Below are positions 50,825 through 59,985 of a stretch of DNA of 64,000 nucleotides, piece after piece. Origin of the DNA: DT-110 sp030148525 (lineage in GTDB: Bacteria; Bacteroidota; Bacteroidia; Chitinophagales; Saprospiraceae); assembly GCA_965227445.1 (NCBI GenBank), contig OZ245751.1, forward strand, positions 2,914,001 through 2,978,000. Direction: 5' to 3'. Below the pieces are notes generated by a model, which saw only the letters and a list, made by a program, of their open reading frames with translations, was not told where the DNA came from and did not search any database. Numbering within the stretch: position 1 is the stretch's first letter; each line of letters starts with the position of its first letter. The position numbers and the translations under genes were made by a program.

Positions 50825-51448
50825 ATGTCTGCGGAACGGGAAATAGCAAAGAAACTTTTGCAAATTAAGGCAATAAAACTTAGCCCGCAAAAGCCCTTTA
50901 CCTGGGCCTCAGGTTGGCGTTCGCCTATCTATTGCGATAACCGGACACTGCTATCTTTTCCGGAAGTACGGTCGTTTGTAATTGATCAATTTGTAGCTGC
51001 GTCAAAGGGGTTTGAGCCATTTGATGCCGTAGCCGGAGTAGCTACTGCCGGCATACCGCACGGCGCACTACTAGCTGATCGCCTGCAAAGTCCATTTATT
51101 TACGTCCGCAGTAAAGTCAAGTCCCACGGACGCCAAAACCGCATCGAAGGAAAACTCGATAAAGGACAACGGGTACTTGTCATTGAGGACCTTATTTCCA
51201 CCGGTGGCAGCAGCATTGAAGCGGTAGAAGCCCTGCGGGAAGCCGGGGCCGAAGTGGTCGGGGTGCTCGCTATTTTCACCTATGGCTTTGACCGGGCGGT
51301 GCAATCCTTTGCTGAAGCCGACTGTTCTTTCCAGACCCTGAGTAATTACGACATCCTTTTGGCGGAAGCTGCCGATCAAAAGTACATCACAACAGAGGAA
51401 CAGCAGTTATTGGCCAATTGGCGGAAATCACCGGAGACCTGGTCCTAA
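50825..51448 (+). CDS. pyrE: Orotate phosphoribosyltransferase
   Basis: 207 residues from ATG 50825, where the start aligns with other PyrE proteins; an ATG four codons earlier is possible. Signatures: 'LSPQKPFTWASGWRSPIYCDNR', 'VAGVATAGIPHGALLADRL', 'YVRSKVKSHGRQNRIEG' (flexible loop lysines) and the PRPP-binding 'VLVIEDLISTGGSS'. It converts orotate and PRPP to OMP in pyrimidine synthesis. A TAGATTTG box at 50785-50792, inside the divergent Nudix gene, could be its promoter. Confidence 0.96.
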   Translation: MSAEREIAKKLLQIKAIKLSPQKPFTWASGWRSPIYCDNRTLLSFPEVRSFVIDQFVAASKGFEPFDAVAGVATAGIPHGALLADRLQSPFIYVRSKVKSHGRQNRIEGKLDKGQRVLVIEDLISTGGSSIEAVEALREAGAEVVGVLAIFTYGFDRAVQSFAEADCSFQTLSNYDILLAEAADQKYITTEEQQLLANWRKSPETWS

Positions 51449-51534
51449 TGTGTTATTTTCGCTAGTCGGTCGACTACCTGAATAGATATTTTCTAATTTA
51501 ACGCCCTAAAAACCAAGCGCAACAAACACGGACT

Positions 51535-52617
51535 ATGCCCATTATTAACGCTCAATCAGAGGCTTTTTTACAAAAATACCTGGACAATGCATCTCCTACC
51601 GGATTTGAAAGTTCGGGACAACAATTATGGCTCGAATACATTAAGCCATACATCGACGAATGGCAAGTTGACCAGTACGGCACCGCATATGGGGTGATCA
51701 ATCCCGGAAAAGAGTATAGAGTAGTGATCGAAGGTCACGCGGATGAGATCTCCTGGTTCGTGCATTACATATCCGACGATGGGTTCATTCACGTGATCCG
51801 CAACGGCGGTTCCGATCATCTGATCGCGCCCTCGAAGCGGGTGAACATCCACACCCGAAAAAACGGTATTGTGCGCGGCGTGTTCGGATGGCCGGCCATT
51901 CATACGCGCCACGGGGAAGACGCCAAGCTCACGCCCAAGATCAACAATATTTTTATCGATGTTGGTGCTGAGAACAAAAAGGAAGCACTCGAGATGGGCA
52001 TCCACGTTGGAGCTGTCATCACCTTCGACGACCCCCTGGAGATCCTCAATGAACAATACTACGTTGGCCGAGCCCTCGACAACCGCATGGGTGGATTTTG
52101 CATTGCTGAAGTTGCTCGCCTGATCCACGAACAAAAGATCGACCTCCCCTACTCCCTGTACATTGTGAATTCCGTTCAGGAAGAAGTGGGACTACGCGGA
52201 GCCGAAATGATCACTCAATCGATCAAACCCAACGTGGCCATCGTAACCGACGTTACCCACGACACCCACACTCCGATGATCGACAAGAAAAAGCACGGGG
52301 ACGTAAAAACCGGGAATGGCCCGACGGTGACCTACGCTCCGGCTGTCCACAATAAGCTGCTAAACCTCATTATCGACACTGCCGAGGAAAAGGAGATTCC
52401 ACTACAGCTGGAAGCATCATCGCGCCGCACGGGGACTGATACCGATGCCTTTGCCTATTCCAACGGCGGGGTGCCCTCCGCGCTGATTTCCCTGCCCCTG
52501 CGGTACATGCATACCACCGTGGAAATGGCGCACCGCAAGGATGTAGAGGCTGTGATCCAGTTGATTTTTGAGACCCTGCAGCGGATAGAGAACGACCATA
52601 ATTTCAAGTATTTCTAA
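51535..52617 (+). CDS. M42 family metallopeptidase (aminopeptidase)
   Basis: This 360-residue protein has the M42 metal-ligand motifs in order: 'VIEGHADEIS' (His), 'ALDNRMGG' (bridging Asp), 'VQEEVGLRGA' (catalytic and ligand Glu), 'VTDVTHDT' (Asp) and 'LRYMHTTVEM' (His). This dodecameric, dinuclear cytoplasmic aminopeptidase family trims peptides produced by larger proteases. The length is normal. It stands alone after pyrE, 86 bases downstream, and is followed at 23 bases by the UbiA-like gene. Confidence 0.94.
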   Translation: MPIINAQSEAFLQKYLDNASPTGFESSGQQLWLEYIKPYIDEWQVDQYGTAYGVINPGKEYRVVIEGHADEISWFVHYISDDGFIHVIRNGGSDHLIAPSKRVNIHTRKNGIVRGVFGWPAIHTRHGEDAKLTPKINNIFIDVGAENKKEALEMGIHVGAVITFDDPLEILNEQYYVGRALDNRMGGFCIAEVARLIHEQKIDLPYSLYIVNSVQEEVGLRGAEMITQSIKPNVAIVTDVTHDTHTPMIDKKKHGDVKTGNGPTVTYAPAVHNKLLNLIIDTAEEKEIPLQLEASSRRTGTDTDAFAYSNGGVPSALISLPLRYMHTTVEMAHRKDVEAVIQLIFETLQRIENDHNFKYF

Positions 52618-52640
52618 ACGGGTCGGCCAATACCAAGGCC

Positions 52641-53510
52641 ATGGCTTTATTCCGGCGACTCCTGACACAGTTGGTCGATCTGGTGCTGTACAGCAACGCC
52701 TGGATCGCCCTGGCGGCCTTGTCACTGGTTGCACAAACCCGCTACCTCCTTCTAGGGAATTGGCGATTGACCGATTTGGAAGGATTCGTGTTCTCCGCCA
52801 CCCTGAGTTTGTACGCCGTTCACCGCATCATTGCTCTGGAAAAGCTGAAAGGCCTGCCCCCTACCACTCGTTTCCAGACCATCGCCCGGCGGAGGTTAGA
52901 CATCATCCTCTACGCCTTGCTGGCCGGAGCAGGAAGCCTCTATTTTTATCTGCAATTGCCCGGATGGGTGCAGGTCAGCGCCCTGGTCCCGGCTCTTTTT
53001 TCAGTGCTGTACGTGTTGCCGGTTTTCCGGGGTCGCCGCCGTTTGCGCGATTTCAACTACCTGAAGATTTTTCTCGTGGCTTTGGTCTGGACCTGGGTCA
53101 CGGTGGTACTACCCACGCAGCAGGCTAATCTGGGTAGGCAATTCCCGGCCCTGCTGCTTGGCTTACAACGTTTCCTGTTCATTTTTGCCATCACGATTCC
53201 CTTCGACATTCGCGACCTCGCAGTGGATGCCCGTACCAAAGTGCGCACCCTTCCCGGATCGGTGGGTCTGCAACGTGCGCGCTTGCTTTCTCTGGGCCTG
53301 TTGGTCCTGGCGATGGTTGTAGCCCTGCTGCTCTGGCGCATTGATACCTATGCCGACCCCGTTTTTCTGGCCTGGAGCATTTCTATCCTTATCGCCGGAG
53401 CCCTCGTCTGGGGCGCAACACCCGAGCGGCACGACTACTATTTTTCGGGCCTGATCGATGGGACGATGATCCTGCAGGCGGGGATGGTATACCTGTTTGG
53501 TAATTTTTAA
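52641..53510 (+). CDS. UbiA-like prenyltransferase family membrane protein
   Basis: This 289-residue protein has about eight membrane helices. The second Asp-rich motif of UbiA enzymes is recognisable as 'FDIRDLAVDARTKVRTLP'. The first motif, normally NDxxDxxxD, is replaced by 'YAVHRIIALEKLKG' and lacks the acidic residues, so prenyl-diphosphate chemistry is doubtful. This divergent subgroup is known in Bacteroidota without assigned function. Its stop codon lies inside a 7-base AATTTTT repeat. Confidence 0.75.
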   Translation: MALFRRLLTQLVDLVLYSNAWIALAALSLVAQTRYLLLGNWRLTDLEGFVFSATLSLYAVHRIIALEKLKGLPPTTRFQTIARRRLDIILYALLAGAGSLYFYLQLPGWVQVSALVPALFSVLYVLPVFRGRRRLRDFNYLKIFLVALVWTWVTVVLPTQQANLGRQFPALLLGLQRFLFIFAITIPFDIRDLAVDARTKVRTLPGSVGLQRARLLSLGLLVLAMVVALLLWRIDTYADPVFLAWSISILIAGALVWGATPERHDYYFSGLIDGTMILQAGMVYLFGNF

Positions 53511-53540
53511 TTTTTAATTTTTAATTTTTAATTTTTAATT
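53502..53540. repeat. AATTTTT microsatellite at the 3' end of the UbiA-like gene
   Basis: Five copies of the 7-base unit AATTTTT followed by aatt, overlapping the stop codon. Slippage here could move the stop. It is followed by an imperfect 'ccccaattccccctttc' pyrimidine-rich repeat (53610-53675) with no gene. Confidence 0.8.
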
Positions 53541-53680
53541 AATGTTTTTTTTAATTCGTGGCCATTCATAACAAGGGCACGATACATGACCTCAAAAAAG
53601 GATCGACCCAATTCCCCAATTCTCCCTTTCCCCCTTTCTCCAACTCCCCAATTCCCCCTTTCCCCAACTCTCCAATTCCA

Positions 53681-53724
53681 AAAAAAAGGGCTTCCTCGTC
53701 GTTAACGACAAAGAAGCCCTTTTT
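53681..53724. terminator. Bidirectional terminator between the UbiA-like gene and pdhA
   Basis: An 11-bp stem aaaagggcttc / gaagccctttt with an 18-base loop has A-runs on the left and T-runs on the right, so it can terminate either strand. It lies 34 bases after the pdhA stop on the minus strand. Confidence 0.85.
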
Positions 53725-53733
53725 GAACATTCG

Positions 53734-53754
53734 GCTCGATCCAGAGGATCGAGC
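53734..53754. repeat. GCTCGATCC-AGA-GGATCGAGC hairpin
   Basis: A perfect 9-bp stem with a 3-base loop, immediately after the pdhA stop. Its core gatccagaggatc is the same as the hairpin in each 137-bp unit at 11661-12068. Confidence 0.65.
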
Positions 53755-53757
53755 ACC

Positions 53758-54801
53758 TTAATCCTTGATGAAAGGATAATCTTCCTGCAGATAATTATCC
53801 GTGTAGAGTTCGGCGGGATCGGGATAAGGTGATTCCTCGGCGAATTTCACGGCATCATCGATCTCTTTTTTCACGTTAGCCTTGATCTCTTTGATCTCGT
53901 CCTCGGAGGCGATCTTTTCTTTCAGGATGTGCGCTTCGGTCATTTTAACCGGGTCGCGATCCTTGTATTCCTGGACCTCTTCCTTTGTACGATACTTCGC
54001 AGGATCAGATACACTATGCCCCTTATAGCGGTAGGTTTTCACTTCCAGGTAGAAAGGTCCTTTACCCGCACGGATGTGCTCGGCGGCGCGTGATACGGCA
54101 TCGTGTACAGCGGCGGGATCCATGCCGTCGACCGATTCGCTGGGCATGTCGTAGCTGGCACCTAATTTGGCCAGATCGGCTACATTGGAGGTACGCTTGA
54201 CAGAGGTACCCATGGCGTAGCCATTGTTCTCGCAAATGTACAGTACTGGCAGTTTCCAGGTCATAGCCATATTGAAGGATTCGTGCAGGGCTCCCTGGCG
54301 GGCGGCGCCGTCACCAAACATGGTCACACAGAGATTATCCGTTTCGCGGTATTGCTCGGCAAATGCGATACCCGTACCAATGGGAATTTGGGCACCGACG
54401 ATACCATTACCACCAAAGTACCGATTGGTATTATCGAAAAAGTGCATGGATCCACCTTTGCCTTTTACGATACCGGTGGCTTTACCGAAGAGCTCAGCCA
54501 TGGCTTTGTCGGTGGGAACACCACGTCCGATGGCTGTACCGTGCTGGCGGTAAGCAGTCACAATGGCATCTTCCTTACGCAGTGCCGATTCGACACCAGC
54601 AGTAATTGCCTCCTGCCCGATGTACACGTGGCAGAAACCCCGGATCTTTTGCTGGCCATACATGCGCAGGGCCATTTCCTCGAATTTGCGAATACGGAAC
54701 ATGAGGGTGTACCACTCCAGGTACTGCTCCTTGCTCACCGAGGGTTTCTTACTATTCGATTTTGAATTGGAAGTCGTTTTTTTCTTCGTTGCTGTGGCCA
54801 T
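53758..54801 (-). CDS. pdhA: Pyruvate dehydrogenase E1 component, alpha subunit
   Basis: In this 347-residue protein thiamine-diphosphate motifs are clear: 'GDGAARQGALHESFNMAMTWKLPVLYICENNGYAMGT', with the GDG...NN pattern. The E1-alpha entry segment is 'FRIRKFEEMALRMYGQQKIRGFCHVYIGQEA', and the phosphorylation-loop region is 'YRYKGHSVSDP'. It decarboxylates pyruvate and passes the acetyl unit to E2. The first ~25 residues are a Lys/Ser-rich tail not seen in most homologues. No E1-beta or E2 gene is adjacent, so the subunits are encoded apart. It is divergent from recF. Confidence 0.95.
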   Translation of the reverse strand: MATATKKKTTSNSKSNSKKPSVSKEQYLEWYTLMFRIRKFEEMALRMYGQQKIRGFCHVYIGQEAITAGVESALRKEDAIVTAYRQHGTAIGRGVPTDKAMAELFGKATGIVKGKGGSMHFFDNTNRYFGGNGIVGAQIPIGTGIAFAEQYRETDNLCVTMFGDGAARQGALHESFNMAMTWKLPVLYICENNGYAMGTSVKRTSNVADLAKLGASYDMPSESVDGMDPAAVHDAVSRAAEHIRAGKGPFYLEVKTYRYKGHSVSDPAKYRTKEEVQEYKDRDPVKMTEAHILKEKIASEDEIKEIKANVKKEIDDAVKFAEESPYPDPAELYTDNYLQEDYPFIKD

Positions 54802-54978
54802 AAGGAAACGTTACTTTTAAGAGCTCGTTTGGAACCGCTAATATACGAGAAAAATTCGCGGTCGAAAAAGACATCTGGGCACACCGCTCATCATTTTCCT
54901 CAAAAGTACAACACCTGTGGGTACTTGTTGTTTTCCAGTATCCCTATCGATGCGGAAGAACAGTACCCCGGGAAACCG

Positions 54979-54986
54979 TACTTTTG
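54979..54986 (+). promoter_or_regulatory. -7 box (TACTTTTG) upstream of recF
   Basis: This exact TAnnTTTG match ends 20 bases before the recF ATG. A matching -33 TTTG is not obvious at the right distance, so it is a partial promoter. Confidence 0.5.
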
Positions 54987-55006
54987 GGGCAATTCAAAAC
55001 CAGGCT

Positions 55007-56119
55007 ATGGCCTTTTACCTTGATCAGCTCACTCTGACAAACTTCAAGAACTACGAACAGCAGGCAATTTCGTGTTCGCCTCGCTTCAACGGATTCGTTG
55101 GCCTGAACGGCATGGGAAAGACCAATCTGCTCGACGCCATTTACTATCTGTGTATGACCAAAAGCAACTTTTGGGTGCCGGATAGCGGACTGGTACGCCA
55201 CGAAGCTGATTTTTTTCGGTTAGACGGGCATTTCACCCTGGGTGATAAAACCGAACGCATCGTAGCCAAAGTCCAGCCACGAAAGAAAAAGGTACTCGAA
55301 CGCAATGGCGTACCCTACGAGAAGCTATCGGAGCACATTGGATTAATGCCTGTCGTCTTCATGGCTCCCGACGATACCCTGCTCATCACGGAAGGCAGTG
55401 ATATGCGACGACGCTTCCTGGACAATACCCTCTCCCAGATCGACCATCACTATCTGGGGCAGTTGATCGTTTACAACCGGCTTTTGCAACAGCGCAACAG
55501 CCTGTTGAAGAAATGGGGCGAAGAGGGTGGTTACGATCCAGCCCTGTTAGAGGTGTACGACCAGCAAATGCTCGATCCTGCCCGCTATATCCACGAGCAG
55601 AGGCAAGCATTCACCCAACGGATGGTTCCCGCCTTCCAGGCAATGCAGCAACGAATCAGCGGTAATCAGGAAGAAGTAGGCCTCGAATACCAATCCCAGC
55701 TACAGGATAAACCCCTGGAAGCATGGTGGCAAGAACAGGCCGACAAGGACCGATACCTGCAGCGCACCAATGCCGGCATCCATAAAGACGACCTGAAATG
55801 CACCATCCGTGGCTACCCCCTGAAAAAATACGCCTCCCAGGGGCAGCTTAAATCCTACGTCCTGGCCCTGAAACTCACCCAATATCAACTCCTGTCGGAT
55901 CAAACCGAAGAGCCTCCTCTCCTACTGCTCGACGACATCTTTGACAAGCTGGATGCAAGCCGGGTAGCCCAACTGCTTGAATTGCTGGTCGGGGGAGATT
56001 TCGGGCAGGTATTCATCACCGACACACATGAGGAGCGTATTGCCTCCATAATCAGTCAACTCGACACGTCCTTCCGTCGGTTCCGCATCCGCTACGGTAG
56101 TGCCGAAGAACTGGATTAG
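55007..56119 (+). CDS. recF: DNA replication and repair protein RecF
   Basis: 370 residues from ATG 55007; the open frame upstream to 54917 contains the promoter box. The RecF opening 'YLDQLTLTNFKNYEQQAI' is followed by Walker A 'GLNGMGKTN', 'FMAPDDTLLITEGSDMRRRFLDN' and the SMC-like signature with Walker B 'PPLLLLDDIFDKLDASR'. It binds gapped DNA and helps load RecA. A DUF721 gene follows by 41 bases, a common Bacteroidota pairing with replication-linked genes. Confidence 0.96.
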   Translation: MAFYLDQLTLTNFKNYEQQAISCSPRFNGFVGLNGMGKTNLLDAIYYLCMTKSNFWVPDSGLVRHEADFFRLDGHFTLGDKTERIVAKVQPRKKKVLERNGVPYEKLSEHIGLMPVVFMAPDDTLLITEGSDMRRRFLDNTLSQIDHHYLGQLIVYNRLLQQRNSLLKKWGEEGGYDPALLEVYDQQMLDPARYIHEQRQAFTQRMVPAFQAMQQRISGNQEEVGLEYQSQLQDKPLEAWWQEQADKDRYLQRTNAGIHKDDLKCTIRGYPLKKYASQGQLKSYVLALKLTQYQLLSDQTEEPPLLLLDDIFDKLDASRVAQLLELLVGGDFGQVFITDTHEERIASIISQLDTSFRRFRIRYGSAEELD

Positions 56120-56160
56120 CGATCGTTATTTATGTACCTTTCGGTAAAAGAAAAAGGGCC

Positions 56161-56451
56161 ATGCCGTACCAGGAAGAAAAGACGCTCAGGGAAGTCCTCC
56201 TCAAAATGATGGAGGTTTACAAGCTGAAAGGCAAACTTAACCAAACCCGCATTCGCTCCTTGTGGGAGGAGTTGATGGGCCCCTCCATTGCCCGCCAGAC
56301 CACCGGGTTGCGTATCCACCACAAGAAGCTGTACGTGCAATTACAATCGGCCAGCCTGCGCAACGAGCTCAGCTACGGACGCGAGAAGATCAAGGACATG
56401 ATTAACGAGCGGCTCGGTGAACAGTACCTCGAAGACGTCATTCTCCGGTAG
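56161..56451 (+). CDS. DUF721 (DciA-related) protein
   Basis: In this 96-residue protein 'RIRSLWEELMGPSIARQTTGLRIHHKKLYVQLQSASLRNELSYGREKI' is the DUF721 core: a KH-like beta-alpha fold with 'W....G..ia..t' and 'L.v...s...r.eL'. DciA-type DUF721 proteins assist loading of the replicative helicase. Location next to recF fits a DNA-replication role. 'TACCTTTC' just upstream resembles a -7 box, so it may also have its own promoter. Confidence 0.87.
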   Translation: MPYQEEKTLREVLLKMMEVYKLKGKLNQTRIRSLWEELMGPSIARQTTGLRIHHKKLYVQLQSASLRNELSYGREKIKDMINERLGEQYLEDVILR

Positions 56452-56583
56452 CCTGACTTCTTCGTGTAGTCGTGTATTTTCTTTTACTGCAAGTAATACA
56501 TTAAAAATTTTGGATGTCGGATTTTGAATTATGGATTAATAATTCAGCTCCCGGAATTCAAGTTTAATCATTCTCAATTTGTG

Positions 56584-57123
56584 ATGTCGGCCTACAATTC
56601 TTTACTCGTAATAATTTTGGCAATTCTCGTATTCAGTTGCGAAGATTCCGCCAATGGGGATAGTCAGGCGTCGGTTGATATCCCGCAGACAAACATCACT
56701 CTACCAGAGCAACTAAACCTGCGGGAAAACCTGCTTGAGATGCGGGGTTTGACGGCTGACTTTTCGGCGGAGACCTGGCGGGAAAGCGGGCTGGATTCAG
56801 TAGCCCCCTGGCGCCCCGGAGGTAGTCATTTCGTACTGGGGCAACTAAAACCTGTACCGGTAAGTGTTACTGCATTGCTTATCCTCGAAGATCGTCCCGA
56901 GCAAAGTACCGTTTGGGCCGTCACCTACTTCGACGATCAGTTGGCAGACCACCTGGAAGTCTTTCACCTGGATAATGGCACGAATCGTACGGTGGGCGGC
57001 AATTGGCGCTCCGGCCGCCTCGATATCCAGTTGGACCGTGGACAGGAACGATATGGGGAGACCTTCCTTTTGGATGAATCCGGGAAGTGGGTGCCGTTTA
57101 CGGAGAAAGGGGCTCCGATGTAA
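56584..57123 (+). CDS. Hypothetical lipoprotein
   Basis: 179 residues from ATG 56584. The signal peptide ends in a lipobox (LLVIILAILVFSC), so the mature protein is lipid-anchored. The rest is soluble, with 'WRPGGSHFVLGQLKPVPVSVTALLILEDRPEQSTVWAVTYFDDQL' suggesting a beta-sheet fold; I do not recognise the family. An open frame upstream to 56524 is probably not translated. Confidence 0.7.
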   Translation: MSAYNSLLVIILAILVFSCEDSANGDSQASVDIPQTNITLPEQLNLRENLLEMRGLTADFSAETWRESGLDSVAPWRPGGSHFVLGQLKPVPVSVTALLILEDRPEQSTVWAVTYFDDQLADHLEVFHLDNGTNRTVGGNWRSGRLDIQLDRGQERYGETFLLDESGKWVPFTEKGAPM

Positions 57124-57188
57124 TGGATTTCGATGCTTCAGCGTTGCGGATCAATTATCCTTATTCCTTAAGGGGCCTCGGTAGTAAG

Positions 57189-57227
57189 CAAAAAACAGGA
57201 CCAATAACTACTACTAGCTATTGGTCC
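57189..57227 (-). terminator. Terminator of the S8 protease gene
   Basis: A 9-bp stem ggaccaata / tattggtcc (57198-57227) is followed on the minus strand by TGTTTTTTG. It lies 73 bases after the protease stop. Confidence 0.75.
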
Positions 57228-57299
57228 CAAATTGCCTCGTCCTTATCTTGCGATTATAGGCAATCAGCCGATCTGGAAGATCGGCCACCATCGACATCC

Positions 57300-58949
57300 T
57301 TACGGTTGTACCTGCTTTTTAGGCAGTTGTTTGATCGCTCGGGTAGCGCGACGATTCTTTCCTTTTACTTCTATTGCCAATTCCACCGCTTTTTCCAGAT
57401 TGACAATACCACCGGAAACAGATAGTTCACTAAACGGAACCTTCTCTTGCGATCCAGGCTTAATCACCATTTGGGTACCTTTCTTATCGGTACTGGCCAT
57501 GATCACGTCTTTGACCTGCTCGGCCGTGAGGTCGGGAAAATAGGACCGCAGCACAGCAGCTACCCCTGCTACTACCGGAGCGGCCATACTGGTACCCTGC
57601 AGCCATTCGTATTTGTTATCAGGCACGGTTGCATAGATCTCCATACCCGGAGCAAATACATCCACCTTGTCCATGCTGTAGTTGGAGAAAGGAGCGGCCA
57701 TATTATCGTCCATGGACACATTCAAGGCACCAACTTCCAGCCAATTATCGGCATTCTTCGGGCCAAACAATCCACGCTTTTCAAATTTGTCGTTCGGGTA
57801 GTTGTTACTGAAGGTGTTCTCCTTACCGTCGTTACCGGCGGCGTGGATCAATAGCACATCTTTTTTGCGGGCGTATTTAACGGCGTCATCCACCACCTCT
57901 TTGTAGGGGGAATAACCTTTCCCGAAGCTCATGTTGATCACGCTGGCACCGTTATCAACAGCGTAGCGGATGGCATTAGCCACGTCCTTATCGCGCTCGT
58001 CACCATCGGGAACGGTGCGGATAGACATAATGCGAACGTTGGCCGCTACCCCGTCCATACCGACATCGTTTCCGCGTTCGGCCGCGATAATTCCCGCTAC
58101 GTGGGTACCGTGATGGGCATCAGGGCCGCGAACATCGTTGTTCCCGTATATTTGTTCTTCTTTATCGGAATAATCATCGCCCACCAGGTCACGGGGATCA
58201 AAGTCGGGATTCCAATTGTAGTTGTATTGTGCATCGAAGTAGTCGTAGGCTTCTTTCACCTGATCTACCTGTTCTTCGAAGGATGAACCTGCCTGAACCT
58301 GAGCGGCAACCGCTTTGGCAACACTCATCAAACGGGGATCATCGGCTTGCAGGGAATTCAGATCTTCAGCAGTTACGGTATCCTTATCGATCATTTTGTC
58401 GATCTGCATAAAGATATCATGAACCATGCTGTACAGTTGGTACTGCTCCACCAGATTTTCCCGCTTGGACTCTACTTCTTCTTTTACCTTCTGATAGAGC
58501 TCGAACTTTTCACGTTCCTTTTTATTGAGGTCACTAATGTTTTTTCCTCTGAAGAACTCTTTGTATTTGGCGTACAGTCGGGTAGCCTCCAGGTTGTCGT
58601 GGTCGATATTTTCACCACTGGCGTTACCGATGAAATTCCATCCATGGATATCATCGATATAGCCGTTTTTATCGTCATCTATCCCATTGTCGGGAATTTC
58701 GTCTTGATTCACCCACATGACATCATCGAGGTCTTCGTGTTCGTAGTCCACACCGGAATCAATAACGGCTACCACGACGGTTTGTCCATCCACATCAGCT
58801 GGCAGTCGATTATACAGGCTTTTTGCACTTATGCCGGGATAACCTTCCGCGGGTGAACGCAAGAACCAGTCTTTCGGGGCGTTGTCCTGTCCGTTAACAG
58901 CTGTCAGTATCCCGAAAGCCATCAACAAGAGCATGCATTTCTTCATCAT
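57300..58949 (-). CDS. S8 family serine peptidase (subtilisin-like) with large insertion
   Basis: 549 residues from ATG 58949. A signal peptide (MMKKCMLLLMAFGILTAVNGQ) indicates export. The catalytic triad is complete: Asp64 in 'VVAVIDSGVD', His near 280 in 'HHGTHVAGIIA', Ser near 455 in 'GTSMAAPVVAGVAA'. Asp to His is ~216 residues apart, against ~30-50 in ordinary subtilisins. The insertion starts with a Ca-binding-like 'NGIDDDKNGYIDDIHGWNF' and continues as a charged helical region rich in Lys and Glu. No T9SS sorting domain is visible at the C-terminus, which ends in a basic tail ('GKNRRATRAIKQLPKKQ'). It is probably periplasmic. Confidence 0.92.
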   Translation of the reverse strand: MMKKCMLLLMAFGILTAVNGQDNAPKDWFLRSPAEGYPGISAKSLYNRLPADVDGQTVVVAVIDSGVDYEHEDLDDVMWVNQDEIPDNGIDDDKNGYIDDIHGWNFIGNASGENIDHDNLEATRLYAKYKEFFRGKNISDLNKKEREKFELYQKVKEEVESKRENLVEQYQLYSMVHDIFMQIDKMIDKDTVTAEDLNSLQADDPRLMSVAKAVAAQVQAGSSFEEQVDQVKEAYDYFDAQYNYNWNPDFDPRDLVGDDYSDKEEQIYGNNDVRGPDAHHGTHVAGIIAAERGNDVGMDGVAANVRIMSIRTVPDGDERDKDVANAIRYAVDNGASVINMSFGKGYSPYKEVVDDAVKYARKKDVLLIHAAGNDGKENTFSNNYPNDKFEKRGLFGPKNADNWLEVGALNVSMDDNMAAPFSNYSMDKVDVFAPGMEIYATVPDNKYEWLQGTSMAAPVVAGVAAVLRSYFPDLTAEQVKDVIMASTDKKGTQMVIKPGSQEKVPFSELSVSGGIVNLEKAVELAIEVKGKNRRATRAIKQLPKKQVQP

Positions 58950-59142
58950 CTTTTTTGTTTCTTTGTTTTTGTTGTACCTCAAACCGATCGGCCACGGCTT
59001 CACGAAGCCATTGCAAAAATGTATTTGAGGCTTCTACTATATCGGAAATGATCGGCAGGGTCGTATTGTTTGAATGTTAATGTCCTGCTAAAATAAGCCC
59101 TATCAGGTCATTCCGGGTATGTACCGTGTAAAATTAAGACGA

Positions 59143-59985
59143 ATGTCCCTATTACACATCCGACTCCGGCAATGGTCTGGATTTATGCGTTTTTATCGAA
59201 AGGCCCAAACACTGTACGATGTCCATTCACCCTACGTGGCCCGCTTCATCGGGGAAGTCCTCGAAGACGATCGGCAGTACTATGCCTTCCCCACCATCGA
59301 AGGCTACCGCAAACAATTGCTGGAAAACCACACCTCCCTGAGTATTCGGGATTTAGGTGCGGGATCGCAAGTGTCCGATACAACTTCGAGGACCATTTCG
59401 GACCTCGCGCGCCACACTCCCGTTTCGCCTCGTGTTGGCAGGTTGTTATTCCGACTGGTTAATTTTCAGAAACCCAAACACCTGCTTGAGCTGGGCACCT
59501 CCCTGGGTATCTCCGGTATGTACCAATCGGCAGCTGCCCCTTCCAAACCCATGTGGACCATTGAAGGCAATCCGGCTTCCGCCGAATTCGCCCAACGGCA
59601 GTTTCGCAGGATTGGGTTGCTGAACACCCAGGTGTATAATGCCCCCTTTGAAGAGGCTCTGCCCGCTTTACTAGAGCAAATGGATGGATTAGATTATGCA
59701 TTTGTGGATGGTAATCACCGATACGAGCCCACCGAACGCTACGTCAATTGGATGTTAGAGAAGGTTCACCCCGGAACAATAATCGTACTCGCCGACATCT
59801 ACTGGTCGAAGGAAATGCGTGCCGTATGGGATAAACTGCGTTATCGTCCGGAAGTGCGCGCCAGCATTGACCTATACGATGTAGGGTTATTGTTATTCCG
59901 TTCGGAATTTGCCGAACAACAACACTGGACACTGGTTCCAAGGGTCTGGAAACCCTGGCATCTGGGATTGCGGGCTCCCCGCTAA
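59143..59985 (+). CDS. Class I SAM-dependent methyltransferase
   Basis: 280 residues from ATG 59143; an ATG at 59119 lies in a TATGTACC box. An N-terminal helical part ('YRKAQTLYDVHSPYVARFIGEVL') is followed by the SAM-binding 'HLLELGTSLGISGMYQSAA', acidic 'WTIEGNPASAEFA' and 'YAFVDGNHRYEPTERYVNWML'. It resembles O-methyltransferase-type enzymes; the substrate is unknown. The stop overlaps the end of the convergent AAA+ gene by 4 bases. Confidence 0.87.
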   Translation: MSLLHIRLRQWSGFMRFYRKAQTLYDVHSPYVARFIGEVLEDDRQYYAFPTIEGYRKQLLENHTSLSIRDLGAGSQVSDTTSRTISDLARHTPVSPRVGRLLFRLVNFQKPKHLLELGTSLGISGMYQSAAAPSKPMWTIEGNPASAEFAQRQFRRIGLLNTQVYNAPFEEALPALLEQMDGLDYAFVDGNHRYEPTERYVNWMLEKVHPGTIIVLADIYWSKEMRAVWDKLRYRPEVRASIDLYDVGLLLFRSEFAEQQHWTLVPRVWKPWHLGLRAPR

